Assembly (NCBI GenBank): GCA_033439765.1 | Contig: JAULSN010000007.1 | Coordinates: 2,976,001 to 3,040,000, forward strand | Length of the DNA: 64,000 nucleotides | From: Lasiosphaeria ovina | Lineage: Eukaryota; Ascomycota; Sordariomycetes; Sordariales; Lasiosphaeriaceae | Direction of reading: 5' to 3' | Translations under genes and position numbers: made by a program | Part shown: positions 33,853 through 44,482 of the stretch, one piece after another | Layout of the letters: each line of letters opens with the position of its first letter | Numbering within the stretch: position 1 is the first letter of the stretch | The notes under the pieces: generated by a model | What the model was told of the DNA's origin: nothing | Seen by the model: only the letters and a program-made list of their open reading frames with translations | Databases searched by the model: none

Positions 33853-34602
33853 TTCGAAAGGGGCAAAGTGGCACGTGTTTCTGTCTGGGGTGCCAAGGAC
33901 CACGCCACGGAGCAGTTGTGTGGAAATCGAGCACTGGGGAAGGGAGCTGGGGGGCCACTCTCGTTATTTCCCCCCCCCCCCCCCCCCCTGTCCTAGGTTT
34001 TCTTTTGGATTACTCAATGGCCCACCCAAACACCTGTATGAAGGCATTAGTTGTAGTTCTAGGCATACAAATTTCAGCTGTTCCGCTCACCTTACATCGG
34101 TGACGATGTCGAATCTTGGTGTCAATTACCGCAGACTCGGAGTCTCCATTGGGAACTCTTTCCCTGTTCGGGCCCGACGTCTCAACGGTGTGTGGTACTG
34201 CAGTCTGGCAAGTTGGAGACAGCCACGATAAGACTGCCAAGTGCAGCCAATGATGGATTCCCATCGAGCAACTCCAAGCGGTCAGAATCTCTTATCTCTG
34301 ACGGCGCCCCCCACGATTCCTCTCCGCATGTCTGTCCCGAGAGCGGGGGAATGAGATCGTCGACCGGGGTAGCGGTCCACTGCCTGCCACATCGCCTTCC
34401 GCGCGGCACTGATAACAAAGCAGGCTAGCCGCCTTCGGCCTACGATGCAGCCACCGATATCATAAAGAACGCAAATAGGTATGCCAAAACATGTTTATAT
34501 GTAGACAGCCCTCTTGAGCACTTCCGGAAACTGGCAGTTTCTGGCCTGCAACCTTGGCCCTCGAGAACGTACCTCGGACAACAAACACTGAGAAAGACGA
34601 AG
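33853..34602. other. Intergenic between terpene synthase and transporter
   Basis: 3' flank with a C-run at 33970-33988 and promoter of the MFS gene. No gene supported. Confidence 0.5.
33970..33988 (+). repeat. Homopolymer of 19 C
   Basis: Uninterrupted run of 19 cytosines in the 3' flank of the terpene synthase gene. Likely length-variable. Confidence 0.95.
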
Positions 34603-36225
34603 ATGGCTACTTCGCACGACGCTGAGAAAGCGGCCGTCGAGGCCAAATCCAGCGAGGACATGGAGTTGGGACCCGACGGCAAGGTGGACCCCGAAACGGA
34701 GAGCAACAAGCCGCCCTCCATCGCCGGGGCCGAATCCCATCTTCTAGCATCCATCGACGCCAAGGCCGAGCGCGCGCTGGTCTGGAAGTTCGACCTGCGC
34801 CTGCTGCCCGTGCTGGCCGTAATGTACCTGTTCAACAGTCTCGACAAGTCTAACCTGGGTAACGCCAAGAGCCACCTCGAGGTGGCGCTGGGCCTGGTCG
34901 ACAACCAGTACAACATCCTGCTATCCGTCTTTTTTGTCCCCTACGTCCTGACTGCGCCGTTCCTGGGCCTTCTTGGCAAGAAGTACGGCCCCAGCCGCGT
35001 GCTCCCGTGCATGATGTTCGTGTTTGGCTCCGCCACCCTGCTGGTCGTTGCGACGCACAACTTTGCTGGCATCATGACGCTGCGCTGGTTCCTCGGCATG
35101 AGCGAGAGCGCCTTTTTTCCGCTGGTTATTTACTACCAGACCATGTGAGTCGATGCACCGAGGACGCCCAGAGTCCCGGAGGAGCAGGCGCTGCGAAAAC
35201 AGCCGATTTCTCACTGTTCGTGCCGCAGGTTTTACCGCCGTGGTGAGCTCGCCCGCCGGCTTGCCATTTTCTACGCGGCGCAGAGCATTGCGTCGGCCTT
35301 TGGCGGGCTGCTGTCGTTTGGCGTGTTCCAGATCCAGGGCGGGGCGTTGGAGCCGTGGCGGTACTTGTTCGTGATCGAGGGGTCTTGCACAGTGCTGTTC
35401 TCGCTGTTCGCATTCTGGTATCTCCCGCGGTCAGCATCCGAGGCACGCTTCCTCAACGACGCCGAGCGGCAGCTGGCGTACCAGCGCATGGCGCTCGATT
35501 CGTCCAGCACAGTCAACGAGAAGCTCAATATCCGCGAGTCGCTGACCATCCTCAAGCTGCCGACATCGTGGCTTATCCTGGCCATCCAAATGTGTCTCGG
35601 TGTGCCGCTGCAGAGTGTGACACTGTTTCTGCCCCAGATCGTCGGGCGGCTCGGCTACGATACAGCCAAGACTAACCTGTATACCGTAGCGCCCAACGTG
35701 TCGGGCGCCGTCATGCTGCTGATTCTGGCGTTTGCGAGCGACGGGACGCGGCTGCGGTTCCCGTTCGTAGCGCTGGGGTTCCTGTTTACGTTCATCGGCA
35801 TGGTCATCTACGCGGCCATTGACGTGTCGTCGGAGCTGCAGGTGGCCTACTTCGCCAGCTTCATGATGACTTGGGGCACTTCGGCGCCCAGCGTGCTGCT
35901 CGACGTGCTGTACAACAACAACATTGCCCACGAGGGCAAGCGCGTCGTGCTTACCAGCATCGGCGTGCCCGTGGCCAACATGATGGGCGTCGTCAGCTCC
36001 AACATCTTCCGGAACCAGGACGCCCCACGCTACCTGCCCGCCCTGGCCACAACGGCCGCGTTCGGAGGCCTGGGACTGGTGCTGACCTTGCTGTTTGGCG
36101 CATACATGATCACGGACAACAAGCTGAGAGACAGGAAGCAGGGCGTCAAGGTGAACCCAATAGACGTGCCTACCGAGAAGCTGAAGGACGGGCCGGCCTC
36201 GCCAGACTTTCGGTGGTGTCTCTGA
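34603..36225 (+). CDS. MFS transporter, anion:cation symporter (allantoate/nicotinate permease type)
   Basis: Two exons, 34603-35144 and 35229-36225, 512 residues; 84-base intron with GTGAGT donor and CAG acceptor splitting a Met codon. Twelve transmembrane helices in two bundles with a 55-residue acidic cytosolic N-terminus. Landmarks of the fungal ACS family: DLRLLPVLAVMYLFNSLDKSNLGNAK in helix 1, FLGLLGKKYGPSRV after helix 2-3, LRWFLGMSESAFFP before helix 5, FYRRGELARRLAIFY after it, and RNQDAPRYLPA near helix 11. Family members import organic anions and vitamins such as allantoate, nicotinate and pantothenate together with protons, at the plasma membrane. Its place beside the terpene synthase suggests a possible link, but the family is more often nutritional. 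Confidence 0.9.
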
Positions 36226-36623
36226 GCACCACGATACCATTTCCCTATAGTTTTATGCCCACAAAATTGGCCACGTATTATTTTCACGGAGTAAAATATC
36301 AAGACACGGTATTGTGCATTTCCGGTGTGGATGGTGATTGAACCCCAGTGCCGGACTTTGAGTAATTTCAGCGTCGAAGTACCCTCCTCCCTTTATTTAA
36401 GGTAGTGTGATTTTCTAGACCTTAAACCACCAAAAGGCCATATTTAAGAAATAGGTGCTCTGAATCTGCAGCATCAAGGCACTCTAAAGCTCTTACCATC
36501 TAATTCGTTGCGTTGCACCATGAGGGTCTCCGTAACACGGGGATGGAGTTCACCGACCTTGGGTGTTGGAGCTTACCCGTAGTATAGAAGAGGAATTGCA
36601 CTCCACAACAACCAATCACACAA
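36226..36623. other. Intergenic upstream of the tRNA
   Basis: 3' flank of the MFS gene and 5' flank of the tRNA. No other feature seen. Confidence 0.5.
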
Positions 36624-36702
36624 GGCCCGCTGGCCAAATGGTAAGGCATCTGATTTCGGTCCAGTTCTCAGAAGATTGTGCGTTCGAGCCGCACGTGGGT
36701 CG
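36624..36702 (+). tRNA. tRNA-Arg (anticodon UCG) with short intron
   Basis: A cloverleaf can be drawn. Acceptor stem GGCCCGC (36624-36630) pairs with GTGGGTC (36695-36701), with two G-U pairs, discriminator G. D-arm GCC/GGC with loop AAATGGTAA (A box). Anticodon stem TCTGA/TCAGA. Variable loop AGATT. T-arm GTGCG/CGCAC with loop TTCGAGC (B box). The anticodon loop holds 14 bases, so an intron of about 7 bases after position 37 leaves a normal loop with anticodon UCG, which reads CGA-type Arg codons. A pol III terminator (TTTCTTTTTCG then a T run) follows at 36706-36722. The intron is very short for a fungus. Confidence 0.8.
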
Positions 36703-37180
36703 GTCTTTCTTTTTCGTTTTTTTCATGATTGGACATTTCTTTTTATAGTTTTGTTTCGGTCTTGATCCATTTTTAGGAAACTCTACAGGCCCAAGTTTTT
36801 GGAACCCACATTTTCTTGTCTCTTTTTGTTGCCTTTATCTTGTTTCAGTTTCACAACGGGAAATACGGCTCCGTTATATATGGGAACGAAATCCTAGCTG
36901 GCTTCAGATATACCCGCAGCACGGCGACTCGCGGGAAAACGCAGCCCGTCGCCAGTAGCATTCCGTCGCTGGGTAATTAACGCCGTAATTAGATTGTGAG
37001 CCACAAAGATTATCCGTATGCCCTAGGATAAATTCGCAATGCCCTTCTCTTTTCTGGGGCTTGGGTTAGTACTGTAGTCAAGTCAAGTGAGGAACTTGCC
37101 GGCCTGGTTATTAGGTGCTCTGGATTGTTTCAATTGGCCACGATTCTTTGAACTCGGTGCATCTGGCCATCACTACCGCG
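36703..37180. other. Intergenic between tRNA and lyase gene
   Basis: Contains the T-rich pol III terminator and the lyase promoter. Nothing else seen. Confidence 0.5.
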
Positions 37181-39065
37181 ATGCGACACATAATCATTCC
37201 AACGACGATTGCCGCCTTGGCTGCAAGGGCTGTTAATGCGGGATTTGGTGTCACTTCAAAATCCAGCTCGTACAGCGTCGACACAAACGGGGGCCTGGTG
37301 TTTGACGTCAGCAAGTATGCAGATTTTCATTTCCCACCAACTTTTGTCAACATCTTCTTCTGTGCGAGACTAATGCACGCCGTTATTGTCCAGGAGTAAT
37401 GGCGACATCACCAACCTGCAGTTCAACGGCGTGCAGTACCAGGGAACGAGCAAAATGACTGCCATCAATTCGGGTATTGGTGCCTCCCAAGTCACGACCG
37501 AGACGGTCAACGGCTACGTCAAGATCACCGTGACAGCCAAATCGATGCCCCTGACCCAGTACTACATTGCAAAACCAAACGACCCGACCATCTACATGGC
37601 GACGTATATCACGGGCGAGGTAAGTCCGGGAGAGCTGCGGTGGCTTGCACGCCTGAAACGGTCCGCTGTGCCAAACGGGTGGCATGGCGATGTCGCCAAT
37701 CTCGACGGATGCACCGCGTTCGAAGGCAAAGACACTTTCAAGTGCCCAAATGGCCAGACTCGCTGTAAGATGTACACGGCCGACCGGTTCATCGAGGACC
37801 AAGTCCACGGCGTGACTGGAAATGTAAGAGAAAGCTCATTGCTTTCTGACGCACATATATGACCTAATTATGGCTGACTCAACCTCAGAACATCGGCATC
37901 TGGCTAATCATGCCCGATGTGGCGTACGAGACGTCTTCGGGTGGACCGTTTATGAGAGATATCAATTCCCAAAGCGGTGATGACCAGGAGCTGTACTGGT
38001 ACATGAACAGCGGACATGTGCGGACAGAGCCCTGGCGGTTTGGTCTAATGGGTCCCTATGCCATGCGGTTCACGTAACTATGCCCTCTCCTCGCCCAGCC
38101 ACCCGTGATTATCTCTTATTGACAGTTTCGAACAGCACTGGGGAGAGGCCGTCGGCCAATCTCGACACGAGCTTCTTCGACGGTCTATCGATCCAGGGCT
38201 ACTTTCCCAGCGGCAAACGCGGGAGCGTGTCGGGTAAAGCAACCGGCGTCCCTGCAAACTTCCAGACGGTGCTGCACTGGTACAACAATGCATCGCAGTA
38301 CTGGACAGTTGCCTCCGGTGGGGCATACACTTCTCCACTTATGAAACCGGGCACCTACACAATGAAGATGTACCGCGGCGAGTACCCCGTAGCCCAGGAC
38401 AGCGTCACCATCAGCGCCGGTGGCAAGGCGACAATGGACATTGCGTCTTCGGACCCCAGCCCGTCGGTTATCTGGCGCATTGGAGATTTTGACGGCCAGC
38501 CGTTTGAGCTCAAGAATGGCGACAAAATTGTGAGGATGCATCCTTCCGACGTGCGGATGGGGACTTGGGGAGGAAAGTATACCGTGGGGAGCTCCTCGCC
38601 CAAGGACTTCCCCATGGCTCTATTTGCCAAGGAAGGGGGCGCTGCGACGGTCACTTTCAGCGTGTCAGCTAGCCAGGCTGCCGTGGAGACGGTTCTGAGA
38701 GTCGGCACGACGCTGTCGTTCAAGGGCGGTCGGCCATCGGTCAAGATCAATACCTGGCAGGGCAAAGACCCGGGTGCGCCGGTGCGTCAACCTCCCCGTA
38801 TCTATTGAACTTATTGTGACCCCACTGACAAAGATTTTGTTACTTCCAGAAACTGATTGACTCTCGTGGCGTCACACGCGGGGCATACCGCGGGTACGGT
38901 GAAGTATACACGTGGAAAGTGCCCGCCGGCACACTTCGCGAGGGCTCAAACACGCTGACAGTTGGCGTGTATGGGTCGGGCGATGCTAATTTCCTGAGCG
39001 CCAACTACATCGTCGACGCAATCGAGCTGCAGGGCCCCAAGGGCGCGCATAGTCCTCGTTCCTGA
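37181..39065 (+). CDS. Secreted rhamnogalacturonan lyase, PL4 family
   Basis: Five exons: 37181-37314, 37394-37823, 37889-38073, 38136-38781, 38850-39065; 536 residues. It cleaves the rhamnogalacturonan I backbone of pectin by beta-elimination outside the cell. A signal peptide spans about residues 1-20 (hydrophobic stretch after MRH, cleavage near VNAGFG). The N-terminal beta-sandwich domain has [41 protein letters not shown] and DQVHGVTGN; the last two segments probably hold the family's catalytic Lys and His (inference). Next come [30 protein letters not shown], a fibronectin-like module with [18 protein letters not shown], and the C-terminal carbohydrate-binding-like domain with [28 protein letters not shown] and AIELQ at the end. 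The acceptor of exon 4 was set at 38136 because the CAG 11 bases earlier breaks the frame. Start: the Met at 37181 gives the signal peptide. Confidence 0.88.
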
Positions 39066-39550
39066 TGAAGATTCATTCAATTTGTTACTGAAACATTGAA
39101 AATGTATCAAAGGTAACAACTGTTCGTCCCGGTTCTGGTCAACTTCGGAGCCAGATCGCCGGATGCGGATTTACGAGAACAAAGCGACACACTGGGAGTC
39201 TTTGTGGCTGTGGGCTAAGGTACCTAGACTTAGGTACCTAGGTAGCTAGTAGGCACCTGGGCAATTCTTTGTTTCTCAATACACTTACTTGCCTCCTACA
39301 TACCAATGGAAGTCTTCAACTTTCAAGCTCTTCGTCGAAGCCCAAATCCCAGAACCCAAATTCCCAGTTTGCCGATAATCAGTGATAACCTTCTCCTTTA
39401 CTTCCGCCTAGAACATAGCACTTCGCTGAGAAGCAGGTAAGAGGCCTGAGCGCTAGTATGATTCAGAACGGATCACCCCGAGCCAAATGAAACTCGAAAG
39501 CCACTTACAGAACGAATAGCTTCTGGGGACTCAAGCCCTCTCCCAGCACC
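39066..39550. other. Intergenic
   Basis: Contains the palindromic GGTACCTAG-type words near 39220-39245, common in fungal spacer DNA. No gene supported. Confidence 0.5.
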
Positions 39551-41754
39551 ATGGCAAATCCCGTGCGACCGCCGTCCAAAGTACGGAAAAAACAGGCTTT
39601 GGATTTTTTCAACTTCATGAGACGAGGGAGGGGGGTACACTGGGCAGCCACACCCCGCGCGCGATATTACACGGCATTCCAGGTCCCGCTCGCGGGGGCC
39701 GGGCTGAGCGTTAGAGATTGGCCAGGGCTCTCCCAGGCGGACTACGACATGCCTCCCAGGGAGCCATTTTTCGGAAAATGGCGTCCAGAACCACAACACG
39801 GAGTCCCCGCTGGTGGGGATAACGCGGGCATGACAGCCAAGAAGATACACAGATATTTGGATGCCCAAGGGTGGGAAATCATCAAGATCCTCGGCTGGGG
39901 AGGCTTTGGCGTAGTGTGCTTGTTTAAAAGAAAGCGACGACTTGGAGGGCGAATTATTAAACGCGTCGTAAAATGGAGCTTTGTGGAAGGCGGTATGAGA
40001 TTGGAGAAGGAGATATTGCTGGTGAGTTAGCATGTGAAAACAGCTCCCATGGCCGCACGGTTTCGACATTGCTGACCCAATATTTGCAATTAGGAATTTG
40101 AAGGCGCCATGCACGTGGCCCAAATCAGCAAGACAGCTGAGGCCCTGTTTGAAAAGGCAGCCAGGGACCTGCCGGAACCCCCCGACGACGTGACGCAAAA
40201 CTTCATGTTTCTCGACTATTACCCACGAGGCGGGTTGGACAAGGTGTTAGAAAAGGTTGCCCAGGCTGGACAGCCGCTCTCAGATTACACGCTTTGGCTG
40301 ATGTTCGATTGCTGTAAGTTTGCGCCTTTTCACGTTTTCTGGTTATAGTTGGTAATTAGTAGGGGTGGGTAGGTAGGTAGTTATGGACGGACACCCTGGA
40401 AAATGGAGCCGCCAGATCTGCTGCGGCGGATAAAGAGACGAACCGCTAATCTACGGAACGAATAATTACTAGTTTTTCGGATGGCGGTTGCCCTACGATA
40501 CCCGCCAAAGGAATGGCCGGGGTTTGATGAACACCATGCCAACTATTACGAGCGGATCCCGGCACCAGCCGCGCCTCGGGGTCGGTTAAGACTGAAGCAA
40601 ACCAGGAACCAGAATATAGACGAAAGGAATTTTGTCCACTTCGATATAGACCCCTCAAATAGTAAGTTTCCTTAAACGACGATTGAAATGCTTCCATGTC
40701 ACCTTTGATCATTCCCCCCCTCCCGCATATGGCTTACATTATACCAATTTAGTCATGATTGCAGATCTTGACAATGCTTACCACGAAACTGTGCCCAACC
40801 TCAAGGTCAGCGCCAATTATTGCTACCCGAGTAGGCACATTGATGATATACGAGATGGCTGTTAACGGGGGTCAAACTAATAGCTCAACGATTTCGGCCT
40901 ATGCGTCGAAATTACAAACGCGGTAGCTGGAAAGGCGTGAGTCGAATGCTCCTCTGTCGTAATGATCCGAATCTGCTCGACCAAAAAAAGAACACTGAGA
41001 AGTGAAAATACAGAACCTTGGCTAACCATGATCCATTTAATCGCCAGGAAGAACATGTGGGACTTTCGAATGAGGGGCAAGGATGGTTGGCTCACTCCGG
41101 TAAGACTGCCCCGTAATGACATTCAGTGATTATATTGCAGGGCCGAACTGGTACCTGTATCAAATCGCCGGGCGAGCCGGGATCATACTGACCTCGTTTA
41201 TTCAGGAACAATTCTCGACGGAGTGGGACTACGTGAAGTCACACCCGAGTGGGGCGCGTATCGCCGGCCAGTACACGTGGAAGACGAATCTGTGGCAGCT
41301 CGGCCAGATCATGTGGTGCCTAATCAGCCACCGAGTCCCGCCGTCGGGGCCTTTACCAGAGTTTGTGGGGTTACCGCTACCAGACGGGGGCCATGGGCCG
41401 GTGAGATGGACGCACGGAAAATTCATCACCCGCAACGCTCCGCCCGACGTTTTCACCAATACGGACTTTGAACTACGCAATCTCGTGGTGAGATGTATGA
41501 TGGACGACCCGGCGGACCGCCCTGAGATGGATGAGCTGGAAAGGATAATCACCGAAGGAATACAGCGCCACGACCCGGGCCCGCAACAGAGGCAAGCACT
41601 CAGACCGTCCGGCGTCGCGATCGATCCTATCTTTGGGGACCCGAATGTACCGAGAGCGCGGATCTCAAAGAAATTATCAGATGTAAGCAAAATACCAAGA
41701 AAGCAAAACCCAAGCAATTACGATGCAATTATCCCGCTAATAGTAGACCCGTAG
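39551..41754 (+). CDS. Fungal protein-kinase-like protein
   Basis: Seven exons: 39551-40021, 40094-40313, 40473-40661, 40753-40805, 40884-40936, 41048-41099, 41206-41754; 371 residues, all phases consistent. Kinase landmarks in order: glycine loop LGWGGFG (114-120), putative beta-3 lysine K141 in RVVKW, helix-C acid in RLEKE, catalytic loop HFDIDPSN (286-293) in place of HRDLKPxN, DFG intact at 314-316, and NLWQLGQIMW as the helix-F region. The loop keeps the catalytic Asp and the Asn but has Phe for Arg and Asp for the usual Lys. This belongs to the fungal-specific kinase-like proteins, which are often atypical; activity is uncertain. The N-terminal 105 residues are basic and not recognised. 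A possible extra intron near the end (GTAAGC after codon LSD, acceptor TAG before the last codons) would only trim the tail. Confidence 0.78.
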
Positions 41755-42061
41755 TGGTTGGAAAGGGCGAACGATATACATTTTATATAGGAAGAGAGGA
41801 AAAGGAACATTCTGTTCTCCCTTGGCTTTTCGGCCGAATTTCAAGCCTTCTAACTAATTAGGTACTTATGTACCCGATCTTTAAGAAGACAAGGCCCCCG
41901 GGAGATCAGTAGAACTTTCCAAAGGAGACAAGAAATAAGGACAAGGTGCCAGGCCCACCTCCGCGGCTATAGAGAAATGAGTCAGGCATACATGTAATTA
42001 CTTGCAAAAATGTAATACACGAAGAGAGAGAAAAAGTTTGGGGGCGAAGAAGAAGAAGAAG

Positions 42062-42092
<31 letters not shown>

Positions 42093-42193
42093 CCTAAGTT
42101 TTGCAACAAGAAATAAAAATAAAAGAAAACGAGCAAGGAGCGCAATACCAGTAACAGTCAGTCCCGCCACCCGGCTGATAATATATAACTCAG
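41755..42193. other. Intergenic between convergent genes
   Basis: Shared 3' flank of the kinase-like gene and the secreted unknown; holds the GAA microsatellite. Confidence 0.6.
42046..42090 (+). repeat. (GAA)15 microsatellite
   Basis: Fifteen perfect GAA units between two convergent genes. Non-coding purine-rich tract, probably length-variable between strains. Confidence 0.95.
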
Positions 42194-44482
42194 CTACCTA
42201 CGAGCCGCCGCAACACGCGAGCGCAGAACCCGGGCTGGCAGCTCCTTCTCGTCGCTCCGCTTCTTGGCTGTAAGGCCATTCGCCGTGGCCTGGCCACCGA
42301 GCAACGATCGGCAAATAACCGTGCCAGGACGGCTGACGCGGCGTGACGAGAAGGCCCAGCTGCCGCTGCCGGGCGGGGTGGCGGCCATGGGCGAGGTCGT
42401 GGTGCCGCCGTCGGCCGGGTACGTGACAGTCATGGCAATCCTGTAGTCGACCAGGTAGTTGCTGCTGCACGACACGCCGATGGTGCCGCTCTGCGAGCTC
42501 GTCCACGTCACGGCCGTGACGGTGACCGTGTCGGGCCCCGAAAACAGCTTGACCGTGAAGGTCGCCGTGCCCGTGCGGTTCTGTCCGACCGATTGGATGG
42601 AGAGCTGGAAGATGTAGTCGCCCGTCGGAGCCGACGTGGCAAACTTCACGGCCACCGACTTGGTGTCGGCGCTGGGCGTGAAGGTGGCCAGGTTGGCCTG
42701 CGAGCCGGCCGACCCCGCGGCCACGACGGACCAGCTCCAGACCAGTGTGTCGTTGGCAAATACGGTGCTGGGGTTGTCCTGGAAGCCGCGCAGCGTGAAG
42801 GTGTCGTCGGCGCGCACGTACAGCGGCTTGTCAGCCACTGTGACCGTGGTTCCCGTCAGCGAGATGGGGATGGTGGCTTGGACGCGCGGCGTCGGCGACT
42901 GCGGGTCTGCAGGGTTGCCCGGCGGAGGGCAGGTGGACAGGTCGAAGACGGTGACTCCCGACTGCGGGAACGGGTCGAGCGGGCCGAAGATGTTGCCGTC
43001 CTCATCCGGGCCGACGCCGCGGGTTAGTTGCGAGAACTGCGAATACTCGTTGATAGGAGGCTCATTGCCTGGAACCAGCAGCTCGGGTTGGATCCTGCAG
43101 AAATGCTGCTGTCAGCCAGCTTCGTACCCCGGTTTTTGAGAAACGGGATGAAGCAACAAATAAGTCTCCCCAACAACCATTTCGGGAAAACTTACCAATC
43201 CAAGATCGGCACCACATACTGGCCCGCCACAATTCCGTTGCGGGTCACGACAGTTCCGGTACTGGCAATGGCCCGGTACTCGCGCGTGTAGGCCGTGGCC
43301 ACGGTTCCGTCGAAGCGGGCAATCCACTTGTTGCGGCCGCCAGCCTCTGGGCGCAGCTGCGGAACACCGAAATTGCGGAACGACTCGGCTCCGGTGCACG
43401 GGTCGATGTCGATGGCGCTGAGGGATATAACCGTGGTTGGGTCCGATGTGTAGCCGACGAAGCGCGTCTCGGCCACCTCGACGTTGGGGTCCGAGTCGAA
43501 GACGCCGATGAGCGCCTCCTCGATGCGGATGTACGTAGGTGAGCCCGTCGTCGTGATCTGCACGTTCCACGCAACAATTTCAAACACAACCATGTCGCCT
43601 GCCGAGGTTCGGAAGCCGTGATACTCGATGTAGTCGCCTACCAGGAATGGCGCCATGACGAGCGCATCGGGCGCTTGGCTGTTTCGCACGAGTCAACACC
43701 AAGTAACCACGCCTGTTTTGATAAAGCGGAGATACCGAACACGCAAGTACAGAGTCACTTACAATATCCTGCTCGGCGCCCCCGTGCCCGGTGCGCGTGG
43801 CCTGTTGGAGTCTGGGCAGAGCACGTCACTGGCCGACCGCGGCACACACATGGGGAAGCCCGAAAAGGAAGTGATACTGGGGCTGACGTCGTCAGACACC
43901 ATGAAAGGCAGCGAGAAGCCGGCTGAAAAGACGGCGTTCGGGTCGTTAATGCGGATAGTTGGCCCGTTCAGGATCTTGATGGAGCCGTCAAAGCTAATCT
44001 GCTCAATGTAGCCCTGGTTGATTTCCAGAGCAAACTCGGAGACGATGACTTGGGCGGCCAACGCCACTCCGTTGACAATGTTGCCAGCCACCTGTGAGGT
44101 TGCAACTGATTAGCAAAGTAAAGCCTTACAACCTATCCAGGCCTGCGGTGGGTTGGGCTTGGCGTAGTTACGTTGACTTCATATCCGAGCACAGAGCTTT
44201 TGCCTGCGACAAACTCCTTCCACGGCACAAAGGCCGCGGGGAACGTGACAAGCAGGTTCTTGGGAATCTGGACAGTCCAGCCGTTAACCAGAATTGTACC
44301 CCCTGTGTTGTACGAATCGTCCGTAGCGGTGGCACTAAGAAGATGGCAATGTCAGTCTACGCCGTCTCAAAGGAGAAATCAAAGGAGGCAACACACTCGA
44401 CAAGAGCCCCGTCGAGGAGAATGGGAATATCCACTCCCATTACCCCCAGCACCAGGAGGAGGAGTGAGAAAAAGAGACGCAT
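42194..44482 (-). CDS. Large secreted protein of unknown function
   Basis: Minus strand, five exons: 44482-44397, 44334-44172, 44091-43763, 43678-43196, 43094-42194; 653 residues with all phases consistent. The signal peptide is clear (MRLFFSLLLLVLGVMG). The N-terminal half is mostly short beta-type segments, with GSIKILNGPTIRINDPNAVF and ITSFSGFPMCVPRSASD followed by LVMAPFLVGDYIEY. The middle has IRIEEALIGVFDSDPNVE, DIDPCTG, GGRNKWIARFD and YTREYRAIASTG. The C-terminal part (about residues 455-630) looks like two immunoglobulin-like or PKD-like beta domains (FTLRG, ATFTPSADTKS, then VTVTAVTWTSSQSG). The tail is basic with KKR and RR sites. I recall similar uncharacterised secreted proteins in other filamentous ascomycetes but no function. 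A cell-wall or adhesive role is only a guess. Exon 1 uses a weak GTGTGT donor. Confidence 0.8.
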
